A stretch of 8,396 nucleotides of DNA, from positions 1 through 8,396 of the forward strand of contig JAAYZO010000804.1 of assembly GCA_012514865.1 (NCBI GenBank), given 5' to 3'. Under the pieces are notes generated by a model. It was not told the DNA's origin, did no database searches, and saw nothing but the letters and a program-made list of their open reading frames with translations. The stretch is from Lentisphaerota bacterium (GTDB lineage: Bacteria; Verrucomicrobiota; Lentisphaeria; Oligosphaerales; JAFGRS01). Of this stretch, positions 1 through 6,872 are shown piece after piece. The stretch's first letter is position 1; every line of letters starts with the position of its first letter. A program made the translations under genes and the position numbers.

Positions 1-7
1 AACTGGC

Positions 8-27
8 CACCCTGAAGGGGTGCCAGA
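8..27. repeat. CACCC/GGGTG hairpin repeat, copy 1
   Basis: The 20-mer CACCCTGAAGGGGTGCCAGA is present here and again, identically, at 86-105. Its first 15 bases form a five-base-pair hairpin (CACCC/GGGTG) with a TGAAG loop. I recall similar short hairpins between genes in Planctomycetota and related genomes; that link is from memory. No protein-coding sense is evident. Confidence 0.75.
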
Positions 28-33
28 TCGTAG

Positions 34-63
34 CCGGGGGTCGCGCGAGAGCACGACCCCCGG
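34..63. repeat. 10-bp perfect inverted repeat between the two hairpin copies
   Basis: CCGGGGGTCG at 34-43 is the exact reverse complement of CGACCCCCGG at 54-63, with a 10-nt loop. It lies between the two direct CACCC/GGGTG hairpins, so 8-105 is a composite of three hairpins. There is no T-run, so it is better read as part of an intergenic repeat cluster than as a terminator. Confidence 0.65.
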
Positions 64-85
64 AAACACGAACCCACGAACCACG

Positions 86-105
86 CACCCTGAAGGGGTG
101 CCAGA
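86..105. repeat. CACCC/GGGTG hairpin repeat, copy 2
   Basis: This is an exact 20-nt direct copy of the element at 8-27, again with a CACCC/GGGTG stem and TGAAG loop. The two copies are 78 bp apart and have the same orientation. Confidence 0.75.
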
Positions 106-116
106 ACCGGACTTTC

Positions 117-153
117 AAACAGCCCTGCGCGGGCCCCGGCCCTGTTTGCTTTT
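117..153 (+). terminator. Possible terminator of a gene upstream of the window
   Basis: AAACAG (117-122) pairs with CTGTTT (142-147) around a GC-rich interior that can fold locally as GGGC/GCCC. The right arm is followed by GCTTTT (148-153). The stem is only six pairs and the T-run is short. The gene it would serve is not in the window. Confidence 0.3.
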
Positions 154-174
154 GGCGGGTGCAGGGGTTATACC
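146..174 (+). promoter_or_regulatory. Candidate sigma-70-type promoter for the HEAT/LamG operon
   Basis: TTGCTT (146-151) and TATACC (169-174) are separated by 17 nt. They match the -35 and -10 consensus at 3/6 and 4/6 positions. Transcription would start near 181, giving a leader of about 55 nt before the ATG at 236. The match is weak but correctly spaced, and nothing better is visible between the hairpin cluster and the gene. Confidence 0.3.
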
Positions 175-235
175 ATGCCCGTTGGGCGGCCGCGGCCGGC
201 GTTGCGGCCCTGTGTCAACGAGGAGTACCCCATCG

Positions 236-1234
236 ATGCGCGCATCATCCCGATGGCTGGCTGTGTGTACCGGCCTGAGTCTGAGTGTCGTCGTGGCGGC
301 GGCGGAGGCCCCCGGTGCGGCGGCGGCGCGCCGGCAGGCCCTTCTCGAGGCGGCCGGCAACGGCGTGGCGGCCCTGCCGGTGCTCCAGGGCGGGCTCAAG
401 GACGCCAATCCGGTCGTGCAGCGCACTGCGGCGCGCCTCCTGGCTGACCTTGGGGCGCCGGCGCAGGAGGCCCTCCTGGAGGGCTGGTCGAGCCCCGATC
501 CGGTGGTGCGTCAGACCGCCCTGAAGGGCCTCTTGAAGGTCGAGGCCGTCGACGCCGAGGCCATCCTGGGTCGGGCTCTGGACGACAGCTCCAGCCCCGT
601 GCGCATGATGGCCGTGCAGGCCCTGGTGCGGCGGCCGCGTACGGCCGGCATCGAGGCCCTGCTGCAGAAGGCCGCCGGCGATGACGACGACACCGTCCGG
701 GCTCAGGCGAGCCGGGCGCTGTGGCCGTTCCATCGTGATGTCACGCCGCTGCGCGAGCGTCCCGACTGGGACCACGAGGTGGCGGTGGTGCAGAGCCTGC
801 CGCTGCCGGCCGAGGGCTGGCGTTTCGCCCTGGATCCCCGCCGCGACGGCCACCTGAAGAAGTGGCATGAGGCCGACTTCGACGACAGCGCCTGGCCGAC
901 GATCGCCATCGAGCAGGCCTGGGAGAAGGCCGGCCACACCTACGACGGCGTCGCCTGGTACCGCCGCCAGGTCGAGGTGCCGGCGCGTCCCGAGGGTGTC
1001 ATCAACGCCGTCGAGATCGCCTGCGACGGCGTCGACGAGTGCGCCTGGATCTGGGTCAACGGCATCTACGTCGGCCAGCACGACATCGGTCCTGCCGGCT
1101 GGGAGAAGGCGTTCACCCTGGACATCACCGACGCCCTGCGCTGGGGCGCGACGAACCAGATCACGGTGCGGGTGCTCGACTCGGCCTTCGCCGGCGGCAT
1201 CTGGAAGCCGATGCGGATTGAAGTGCTGCGCTGA
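236..1234 (+). CDS. Secreted HEAT-repeat protein with C-terminal galactose-binding-like domain
   Basis: A 332-residue protein. The reading frame stays open upstream to about position 20, but I chose the ATG at 236: AGGAG lies at 221-225 and a signal peptide follows directly (Arg residues, then hydrophobic LAVCTGLSLSVVVAAAEA, cleavage near residue 23-25). Residues about 35-165 contain four HEAT-like helical units, each with a V-R/A-A-L pattern such as NPVVQRTAARLLADLG and SPVRMMAVQALVRRP. Residues about 187-332 look like a galactose-binding beta-sandwich of the kind found at the N-terminus of family 2 glycoside hydrolases: AWYRRQVEVP, then WIWVNGIYVGQHD, then NQITVRVLD and GGIWKPMRIEV. No catalytic domain is visible, so a binding or scaffold role outside the cytoplasm is inferred. 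Only 15 nt separate it from the LamG protein gene, so the two are probably cotranscribed. Confidence 0.8.
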   Translation: MRASSRWLAVCTGLSLSVVVAAAEAPGAAAARRQALLEAAGNGVAALPVLQGGLKDANPVVQRTAARLLADLGAPAQEALLEGWSSPDPVVRQTALKGLLKVEAVDAEAILGRALDDSSSPVRMMAVQALVRRPRTAGIEALLQKAAGDDDDTVRAQASRALWPFHRDVTPLRERPDWDHEVAVVQSLPLPAEGWRFALDPRRDGHLKKWHEADFDDSAWPTIAIEQAWEKAGHTYDGVAWYRRQVEVPARPEGVINAVEIACDGVDECAWIWVNGIYVGQHDIGPAGWEKAFTLDITDALRWGATNQITVRVLDSAFAGGIWKPMRIEVLR

Positions 1235-1249
1235 GGAGATAGTGCGACC

Positions 1250-4200
1250 ATGCATACCAGGCAGGTTCTCGCGGCGGCGGGTCTTCTGGCTCTGGCCGGC
1301 CTTCATGCCCAACCGGCGGCGCCCTGGCAGCAGGAGTACCGCGACGCCGAGGCGACTGGCGACCACGTCATCGCCCTCTGGCAGTTCGATACCGGCAAGG
1401 AGGCCGAGGACGCCTCCGGCCATGGCCACGGCCTCGTCCTGCGCGGCCGCAGCGCCTGGTCGCCCGAGGGGCGTTTCGGCGGCTGCCTGGAGTCCTTCCG
1501 GGTCGACCCCAAGGTCGAGGACAAGCCGGTCGGCGCCACCACCCGCGACCGCGACACCCTCAGCCCCGAGGGGGCCTTCACCCTCGAGCTGTGGCTCAAG
1601 CCGAAGGAGGAGCTGGCCGAGCAGCCGACCGCCTTCCTGGTGGACAAGAAGTTCTTCCACTACGCCAAAGCCGAGCCGCGCGCCAACACCGACTACGCTC
1701 TGTACCTGCAGCGCCACAGCGGCGGCGGTCATGTCCTCACCGCCACCCTGGGCTTCGGCAAGGACTCGGTCTGGGCCTCGTCCAAGCCGGTGACCCTCGA
1801 GGCCGGCCGCTGGGTGCACCTGGCTTACAGCTACGACGGCGCCGGCACGAGCCGTTTCTACGTGGATGGCGCCTACGCCGGCCGGGTGGTCCACGAGGGC
1901 CGCGGCGCGGTCACGCCGGGGACGAATCCGCTGATCATCGGCGACCGCGTCGGCAGCAGCTACGGCGGCTGTGCCGGCTGGATTGATCAGGTCCGCCTGT
2001 GCCGGGGCGTGCTGCCGTGGGCCGGCGGCCAGGTCGACATCAACCTGCGTTCAGGCCGGACGGTCTTCGAGCGCCTGGAGAAGGACGCCGCGATCGAGGT
2101 GGTGATCAGCAACGACACCATCCGCCCGATGCCGTCGTGTCGGGTTCGCGCCGAGCTTGCCGGCCGGGCTCAGGAGGAGGCGGTCCCGGAGCTGGCGGCG
2201 GGTGCTGCGCATCGCCTGCGGGTGCCGGTGGACACGGCCCTGAAGCCGGGTCAGTACCCCCTGCGGGTGGCGCTGCTGGGCCTTCCCGGCGAGGGCTCGC
2301 CTGCTCACGAGGCCGGTGTCGAGATCCGGCTCCTGGCGCGCCGCCCGCCGGGGCGCTTCCCGGTGGTGATGTGGGGCAGCGGCGACCTGGAGCGCCTCGA
2401 GTACGTCGGCTTCACGCACCACATCGTGCATCTGGTCGACTACCGCCGCATCTGGGACGCCGGCAAGCCGACCCTGGCGCTGGACCCGGGCGCGATCGAG
2501 AGCCGTGGCGAGGTCCTCGACGAGCAGTTGGCGCACGGCGTCGACGCCTGCGTCTATATCTACCCCGGACGCTGGGCCGCCGATAACGGCGGTAAGCCCG
2601 AGTACCTCCGCGTCGACCGCGCCGGCAAGCCGGCCGGGCGCGAGAACGCCAGCGCCTCGCACCCTGACCTGCAGCGCTTTGCCTACGACGTCGGCGCCTC
2701 GGTGGCGCAGACCTTCGGCAAGTTCCCGGCACTGAACCTGGCCCTGGTGCACTCCGAGATCCGCGACGGGACCGCCCTGTCGTTCCACGACTTCGAAGTC
2801 AAGGCCGCCCGCGAGGCCCTCGGCTTCGACATCCCGCGCGAGGCGATCAGCAAGAGCGGCGTCCACTACAGCACCCTGCCGACCTTCCCGGCCGACCGCG
2901 TCGTCGCTGACGACGATCCGCTCCTGCGCTTCTATACCTGGTTCTGGAAGGACGGCGACGGCTGGAATCCCCTGCACACGCAGGTCGACGCAGGCCTGAA
3001 GTCGACCGGCCGCAGTGACCTGCGCACCTTCTTCGACCCGGCGGTGCGCGTCCCGTCGGTATGGGGCAGCGGCGGCGGTGTCGATGTGATTTCGCAGTGG
3101 ACCTACTCGTACCCGGATCCGATTAAGATCGGTCAGGCCACCGACGAACTCTTCGCCATGGCCGACGGCCGGCCGGGGCAGGAGGTCATGAAGATGACCC
3201 AGGTGATCTGGTACCGCTCCGGGACCGCCCCCGAGCTGCCGTCCGACGAGAAGGACCGCGTTGCCTGGGAGAAGGAGATCCCGGACGCCAAGTTCATCAC
3301 GATCGCGCCGGACCACATGCGCGAGGCCTTCTGGTCGAAGCTGTCGCGGCCGGTGCGCGGCATCATGTACCACGGCTGGGGCTCGCTCTACCCGGCCACG
3401 CACGCCGGCTATCGTCATACCAATCCCCAGACCCGCGAGGTCCTCAAGGAGCTGGTCGAACAGGTGGTCCGGCCGCTGGGTCCGACCCTCCTGCAGGTCC
3501 CCGACCGCCCGACCGACGTGGCGCTCCTCGAGAGCTTCTCCTCGCAGATCTTCGCGGGCCGGGGTTCGCACGGCTGGAGCAACTCCTGGGAGGCGCGCCT
3601 GCACCTGATTCTGCAGTGGGCCTCGCTGCAGCCGCGGGTGATCTACGACGAGCACATCCGCCGCGACGGCCTGGGTCAGTACAAGGTCCTGGTCATGCCG
3701 AACTGCGATGTCCTGACGGCCAGCGTGGTCGAGGCGATCCAGGCCTTCCAGCGCCGCGGCGGCCTGGTCATCGCCGACGAGTTCCTCTGCCCGGCGATCT
3801 CGCCGGACATCGTCGTGCCGACCTGCGGCGACCAGGGCGAGGCGCACGAGCGCAAGGCCGTCCTGCAGGCGGCCGCGGCGCAGCTCCGCCAGGAGCTGGA
3901 CCCCTTCTACCGGCGCTACGCTGACTCGGATAACCCCGAGGTCGTGCCGCGCGTGCGGCGCTATGCCACCACCGACTACCTCTTCGCGGTCAACGACCAC
4001 CGCACCTACGGCGACTACGTCGGGCATCACCGCAAGGTCATGGAGAAGGGCCTCCCGAGCCGGGCCGAGGTGACGCTGCAGCGCCGCCGGGGCACGGTCT
4101 ACGACCTGGTGGCGCACCGCGAGGTGCCGTCCACGAGCCGTGGTGGTGCTATGGTCATTCCGCTGGATTTCGGCCCGGGCGACGGTCGTCTGCTGATGGT

Positions 4201-4510
4201 GACCGACGAGCCGATCCGCGGCGTGGTCTGCATGACGCCGCGGCGGGCGCGTCGCGGCCAGGCGGTGCCGGTCTCGGTGCGTGTCCGCGCCGGCCTGGTG
4301 AGCACGGCCAAGGCCGTGGTGCCGGTCGAGGTGACCGTCCTGGATGCCGCCGGCGAGACCGCCGAGGGCAGCGGCTTCTACGCCGCCGCGGACGGGCGTC
4401 TGGACCTGACCCTCGACCTGGCGTCGAACGACGCCGTCGGTGCCTGGCGGGTGCGCGTGCGCGAGCTGGCCTCCGGCCGGCAGGCCGAGGCGCGTTTCAC
4501 GGTGGAATGA
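1250..4510 (+). CDS. Exported LamG and glycoside-hydrolase-like protein with beta-galactosidase-type trimerisation domain
   Basis: A 1086-residue protein starting at ATG 1250, with AGGAG at 1234-1238 overlapping the previous stop. Residues 1-20 form a signal peptide with probable cleavage after LHA. Residues about 38-255 are a LamG/concanavalin-like domain (HVIALWQFDTG, FTLELWLKP, GRWVHLAYSYDG, SRFYVDGAYAG, GWIDQVRL). A beta-sandwich linker follows to about 365. Residues about 366-745 look like a TIM barrel, with LALVHSEIRDG (Glu503) as a possible acid/base segment and PVRGIMYHGWGSLYP near its end. Residues about 753-860 resemble the trimerisation domain of family 42 beta-galactosidases (YKVLVMPNCDVLTASVVEAI, then RRGGLVIADEF). 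Two beta-rich regions finish the protein. This is inferred to be a polysaccharide- or glycoside-acting enzyme. The substrate, CAZy family and second catalytic residue cannot be assigned by eye, and a non-catalytic relative is possible. Confidence 0.8.
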   Translation: MHTRQVLAAAGLLALAGLHAQPAAPWQQEYRDAEATGDHVIALWQFDTGKEAEDASGHGHGLVLRGRSAWSPEGRFGGCLESFRVDPKVEDKPVGATTRDRDTLSPEGAFTLELWLKPKEELAEQPTAFLVDKKFFHYAKAEPRANTDYALYLQRHSGGGHVLTATLGFGKDSVWASSKPVTLEAGRWVHLAYSYDGAGTSRFYVDGAYAGRVVHEGRGAVTPGTNPLIIGDRVGSSYGGCAGWIDQVRLCRGVLPWAGGQVDINLRSGRTVFERLEKDAAIEVVISNDTIRPMPSCRVRAELAGRAQEEAVPELAAGAAHRLRVPVDTALKPGQYPLRVALLGLPGEGSPAHEAGVEIRLLARRPPGRFPVVMWGSGDLERLEYVGFTHHIVHLVDYRRIWDAGKPTLALDPGAIESRGEVLDEQLAHGVDACVYIYPGRWAADNGGKPEYLRVDRAGKPAGRENASASHPDLQRFAYDVGASVAQTFGKFPALNLALVHSEIRDGTALSFHDFEVKAAREALGFDIPREAISKSGVHYSTLPTFPADRVVADDDPLLRFYTWFWKDGDGWNPLHTQVDAGLKSTGRSDLRTFFDPAVRVPSVWGSGGGVDVISQWTYSYPDPIKIGQATDELFAMADGRPGQEVMKMTQVIWYRSGTAPELPSDEKDRVAWEKEIPDAKFITIAPDHMREAFWSKLSRPVRGIMYHGWGSLYPATHAGYRHTNPQTREVLKELVEQVVRPLGPTLLQVPDRPTDVALLESFSSQIFAGRGSHGWSNSWEARLHLILQWASLQPRVIYDEHIRRDGLGQYKVLVMPNCDVLTASVVEAIQAFQRRGGLVIADEFLCPAISPDIVVPTCGDQGEAHERKAVLQAAAAQLRQELDPFYRRYADSDNPEVVPRVRRYATTDYLFAVNDHRTYGDYVGHHRKVMEKGLPSRAEVTLQRRRGTVYDLVAHREVPSTSRGGAMVIPLDFGPGDGRLLMVTDEPIRGVVCMTPRRARRGQAVPVSVRVRAGLVSTAKAVVPVEVTVLDAAGETAEGSGFYAAADGRLDLTLDLASNDAVGAWRVRVRELASGRQAEARFTVE

Positions 4511-4535
4511 CGCGACGGGGCCAGAGCGCCGCCAG

Positions 4536-4550
4536 GCCGGCGTCGCCGGC
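4536..4550. other. Short GC-rich hairpin in the 78-nt gap before the deacylase gene
   Basis: GCCGGCG and CGCCGGC are complementary around a central T. The hairpin lies between the LamG protein stop and the next ribosome binding site. There is no T-run. It could modulate readthrough or be chance in GC-rich DNA. Confidence 0.25.
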
Positions 4551-4588
4551 ACGGCAGCGCGGCGTGGCACCTGCGGGGGAGACCAGCG

Positions 4589-5626
4589 ATGCGTGTGGAG
4601 TGGCCTCGACGTGACCTTCCAGGCATGGTCGGCCCCGTGGCGGTGCAGGCGGGCCGGCTGACCCGCGGCACCCTGCGCGCCGGCCTGGCTGACATACCCC
4701 TGCTTGTCCTCGGCGGCGGCGCGCCGGGGCCGGTGCTGTATGTGCAGGCCCTGCAGCACGGCCTCGAGCTGAACGGCGTCGAGGTGATGCGGCGCCTGGT
4801 GACCACCCTCGAGCCGTCGCGTCTGCGCGGCACGCTGATTCTGGTGCCGATGGCCAATACCCTGGCGGCCCGCGTCCACATGCAGTCCTATCCCTACGCC
4901 GACCGCCCCAGGGAACGCCAGCTCAACGACATGAACCGGCGCTGGCGTGAGCCGATCGGCGGGGTCAACCACGTCGATCAGGCCGTCGCCGCCCTGGCCC
5001 CCTGCGTCGCCATGGCCGACGCCATGATCGACCTGCACTGCCATGAGTACCTCTACGCACCCATGGCCCTCACCGACTGCCATGACCCGACCTCGCGCGC
5101 CCTCGGCATCGCCATGGGCCTCGGCGTGGTGAACCACTCGCTCGGCACCGAGGGCATGTTCGGGCGCTACTGCCGCGACACCCTCGCCAAGCCCGCGATT
5201 ACGGTCGAGATGCCGCCCCTGCGGCGGGTCGATGCCGGCACCAGCGCCATGGGCTTCCGGGCGGTCCTCAATGCCCTGCGCTGGATGGGCATGCTCGACG
5301 AGCCCCTGGACCTGCCCGAGCGCGCCCTCATCTTCGACGGCGGTGTCAGCGACGGCGTGCGCGCCGAGCACGAGGGCTTCGTAGCCCGCCTGGCCCAGCC
5401 GGGCGACCTGGTCACGGCCGGCGCCGTCGTCGGCGAGATATGGTCGCCGGACCGCTTCGAGCCGGTGCAGGTCATCCGGGCGCCGCGCGACACCGCGGTG
5501 ACCAGCCTGGGCCGCCCGCCGGTCCTCTGGGGCGACCCGGAGCAGGACTTCGTCAACGTCGGCGAGTCGGTGGCGGGCTTCTGCGTCCCGGCCGCCGTGG
5601 TCGAGCCACGTCGCGAACTCGCCTGA
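4589..5626 (+). CDS. Succinylglutamate desuccinylase/aspartoacylase-family zinc deacylase
   Basis: A 345-residue protein starting at ATG 4589, with GGGGGAGA at 4575-4582 as ribosome binding site. It looks like a member of the M14-related AstE/AspA family, which hydrolyses N-acyl groups from amino acids and related small molecules using one zinc ion. The expected ligand pattern is visible: His57 and Glu60 in LQHGLELNG, and His150 in MIDLHCHEY. The catalytic Glu207 is in ITVEMPP. The C-terminal part (about 255-305) has the barrel-like domain of this family: EGFVARLAQPGDLVTAGAVV, then a VIRAPRD segment. No signal peptide or membrane segment is seen, so it is probably cytoplasmic. It follows the two exported proteins by 78 nt on the same strand and may be cotranscribed. 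The real substrate is unknown; members of this family also act on ectoine intermediates, acyl-aspartates and sugar-linked compounds, so astE or aspA should not be used as a name. Confidence 0.85.
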   Translation: MRVEWPRRDLPGMVGPVAVQAGRLTRGTLRAGLADIPLLVLGGGAPGPVLYVQALQHGLELNGVEVMRRLVTTLEPSRLRGTLILVPMANTLAARVHMQSYPYADRPRERQLNDMNRRWREPIGGVNHVDQAVAALAPCVAMADAMIDLHCHEYLYAPMALTDCHDPTSRALGIAMGLGVVNHSLGTEGMFGRYCRDTLAKPAITVEMPPLRRVDAGTSAMGFRAVLNALRWMGMLDEPLDLPERALIFDGGVSDGVRAEHEGFVARLAQPGDLVTAGAVVGEIWSPDRFEPVQVIRAPRDTAVTSLGRPPVLWGDPEQDFVNVGESVAGFCVPAAVVEPRRELA

Positions 5627-5673
5627 GAGGCCGCGCGCAGGCGTTTCCGCGGCCCGTAGAAACACGCCGCGTC

Positions 5674-5695
5674 GTGGCTCTGGCAACGGAGCCAC
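5674..5695 (+). terminator. Hairpin after the deacylase gene, possible terminator
   Basis: GTGGCTC (5674-5680) and GAGCCAC (5689-5695) form a perfect seven-pair stem with an 8-nt loop, 48 nt after the stop codon. A weaker stem (GTTTC/GAAAC) precedes it at about 5643-5663. No T-run follows, so termination is only suggested by position. Confidence 0.35.
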
Positions 5696-5747
5696 CCCGC
5701 GCTCGCGGGATCGATGTCCACGCCGCCCAGCCTGCCCGGAGGGGATT

Positions 5748-5780
5748 CCACCGCAGAGGACGCAGGGGAACGCAGAGGGG
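5748..5780. repeat. Short degenerate tandem repeat, CGCAGAGG type
   Basis: Three consecutive units of 9-10 nt: CGCAGAGGA, CGCAGGGGAA and CGCAGAGGGG, preceded by CCAC. Related accgcagaggacgcagagg-style intergenic repeats are familiar from PVC and some proteobacterial genomes; this resemblance is from memory. It lies in non-coding DNA. Confidence 0.55.
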
Positions 5781-5829
5781 GGACGGCCAGAGGACATCCC
5801 GGCGCCTCCCTGCGGGCCTCCGTTCCGGC

Positions 5830-5910
5830 GCCCTGAAAGGGCATCATCCATCAGCCCGGGGCAACGCCCTGGGAAAGCGGATGTTACGTAACGCAGGCTG
5901 GAAGTCTGCG
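5830..5910. repeat. Cluster of three intergenic hairpins (REP-like)
   Basis: Three stems follow one another within 81 bp. GCCCT/AGGGC (5830-5842) has a GAA loop. CCCGGGGC/GCCCTGGG (5855-5873) has an AAC loop and one G-T pair. CGCAGGCT/AGTCTGCG (5892-5910) has a GGA loop and one G-T pair. The perfect 10-bp palindrome GTTACGTAAC (5883-5892) abuts the last stem. No coding potential is apparent, and such clusters occur between genes in Planctomycetota-like genomes. Confidence 0.65.
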
Positions 5911-6115
5911 ACAAGACCGCGCGCGTCACACCGCCATGGCTCAGATGAGACTCCCGACCCCCGACGCCCGCGCCGTTCCGCCGTCCCCCCGTCCACGATG
6001 CCCCCCCTGTCCACTGCCGCGCGGGCTCCCGACCCTCGACCCGCCACGCCCGTCTTCATCCGGCGGCGACTCGTCCCACTCCCAGCATGTATCCAGGCCG
6101 GTAGAGTCAAATCAG
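5911..6115. other. C-rich stretch without recognisable features
   Basis: About 200 bases with runs of C and pyrimidine-rich patches and no convincing reading frame on either strand. It lies between the hairpin cluster and the start of the toxin-antitoxin region. Confidence 0.5.
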
Positions 6116-6127
6116 AGGACCGACCCG
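6116..6127. repeat. Lone copy of the R-repeat right arm
   Basis: AGGACCGACCCG is identical to the right arm of R copies 2 and 3 (7489-7500 and 8226-8237). No matching left arm or conserved core is visible upstream. It lies at the edge of the less GC-rich region and 94 nt before the toxin gene. It could be a remnant of a fourth R element or a chance 12-mer. Confidence 0.4.
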
Positions 6128-6174
6128 ACGGGTGGTGAGGGGTTGCTCACGGGCCGGAAGGGCTGGGGTCCCGC

Positions 6175-6202
6175 TTTACAAAGATACCGATACTGGTATA
6201 TT
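6175..6202 (+). promoter_or_regulatory. Strong leaderless promoter and probable operator of the toxin-antitoxin operon
   Basis: TTTACA (6175-6180) and TATATT (6197-6202) each match consensus at 5/6 positions with a 16-nt spacer, and TGG before the -10 adds an extended -10. The -10 ends seven bases before the ATG at 6210, so transcription should start at or next to the start codon. ATACC (6184-6188) and GGTAT (6195-6199) form an inverted repeat with a 6-nt centre that overlaps the -10. This is a plausible site for autorepression by the HTH antitoxin, which is usual for this family. Confidence 0.65.
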
Positions 6203-6209
6203 CCCTGCT

Positions 6210-6548
6210 ATGGACGCCTACGAAGTCAGGTTGCTTGAGGACGCAGTCGACTTTCTGCGTGGCCTGCCTCTCAAGCTTCGGGCCAAAGCGTTCCGGGCGA
6301 TTGAACTGCTTTGTGACCTCGGACCTGAACTGCCCATGCCGCACGCCAGAGCCTTGAAGGGCGCCGACGGGCTGAGAGAGCTGCGGGTGAAGCTTGCATC
6401 GGACATTGTCAGACTGTTCTACTTCCACCACAAGGGCAGGATCTACATCGTGACTTCCGGCTTCGTCAAGAAGACTGACAAGACCGATCCCCGGGAACTC
6501 GGCAGGGCCATCCGCCTGATGAGGGACTTCAGGGACGACACGCCATGA
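6210..6548 (+). CDS. higB: HigB-type toxin of the phage-derived Gp49-like / RelE superfamily
   Basis: A 112-residue protein. Family members are ribosome-dependent mRNA interferases that cleave mRNA during translation. The diagnostic Gp49-like order is present: GLRELRVK (54-61), then DIVRLFYFHHKGRIYIV with Arg68 (65-81), then GFVKKTDKTDPRELGRAI (84-101). The length is typical. The frame is open 26 codons further upstream, but the start at 6210 gives the normal family N-terminus (MDAYEVRLLEDA) and fits the promoter. No ribosome binding site precedes this ATG, consistent with a leaderless transcript. The gene overlaps the antitoxin by 4 nt (ATGA), with the toxin first as in higBA operons. The family call is firm; toxicity is inferred. 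Confidence 0.85.
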   Translation: MDAYEVRLLEDAVDFLRGLPLKLRAKAFRAIELLCDLGPELPMPHARALKGADGLRELRVKLASDIVRLFYFHHKGRIYIVTSGFVKKTDKTDPRELGRAIRLMRDFRDDTP

Positions 6549-6856
6549 AAACGCACGACTACAACGACATCCTCAATGAGGAGCTGAAGACCCCTTCCTT
6601 TCGGCGCGAGTACGAGGCGCTGGAGGGCGAGTTCACCGTCGCGAAGGAGATCATCCGACTCCGCAAAGCGAGGGGGTGGACCCAGAAGGAACTGGCGGAA
6701 CGCGCACGCACTTCCCAGCCCGCTATCGCGCGTCTGGAGTCGGGAAACTACCGCAATGTGACCTTGTCCTTCCTGCGCCGAGTGGGCGAGGCGCTTGACG
6801 CAGTGCCTGTCGTTTCGATGCACGTGGTGCGCGGCGGCTCTGCGCAGCACGCATAG
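6545..6856 (+). CDS. higA: HigA-type antitoxin, XRE-family helix-turn-helix
   Basis: A 103-residue protein whose ATG overlaps the toxin stop; AGGGA at 6531-6535 serves as ribosome binding site. Residues about 34-86 are an XRE/Cro-type helix-turn-helix: KEIIRLRKARGWTQKELAER, then TSQPAIARLESG, then LSFLRRVGEALD. The acidic N-terminus (DILNEELKTPSFRREYEALE) matches the segment that precedes the HTH in antitoxins paired with Gp49-like toxins. Its role would be to bind and neutralise the toxin and to repress the operon, probably at the inverted repeat over the -10 at 6184-6199. R copy 1 begins 16 nt after the stop. Confidence 0.85.
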   Translation: MKTHDYNDILNEELKTPSFRREYEALEGEFTVAKEIIRLRKARGWTQKELAERARTSQPAIARLESGNYRNVTLSFLRRVGEALDAVPVVSMHVVRGGSAQHA

Positions 6857-6872
6857 GATGCACTCGTTCTGT

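Noticed and set aside
20..235. Upstream extension of the HEAT protein start
   Set aside because: The extension reads through the hairpin repeats and would bury the signal peptide; ATG 236 has AGGAG upstream.
245..1894. Antisense open frame of about 550 codons opposite the HEAT protein
   Set aside because: Same composition artefact; it crosses two well-supported + strand genes and has no recognisable motif.
2051..5929. Very long antisense open frame (about 1290 codons) opposite the LamG and deacylase genes
   Set aside because: GC-rich third positions suppress stops on the opposite strand. The translation is rich in Arg, Gly, Ala and His without domains, while the + strand genes have clear domains and ribosome binding sites.
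5440..6138. 232-codon open frame overlapping the deacylase end and the hairpin gap
   Set aside because: It overlaps the deacylase in another frame, then reads through the hairpin cluster; the product is repeat-like and Arg/Pro-rich.
6132..6209. Longer toxin start 26 codons upstream
   Set aside because: It would place the strong promoter inside the coding region and add a tail not typical of the family.
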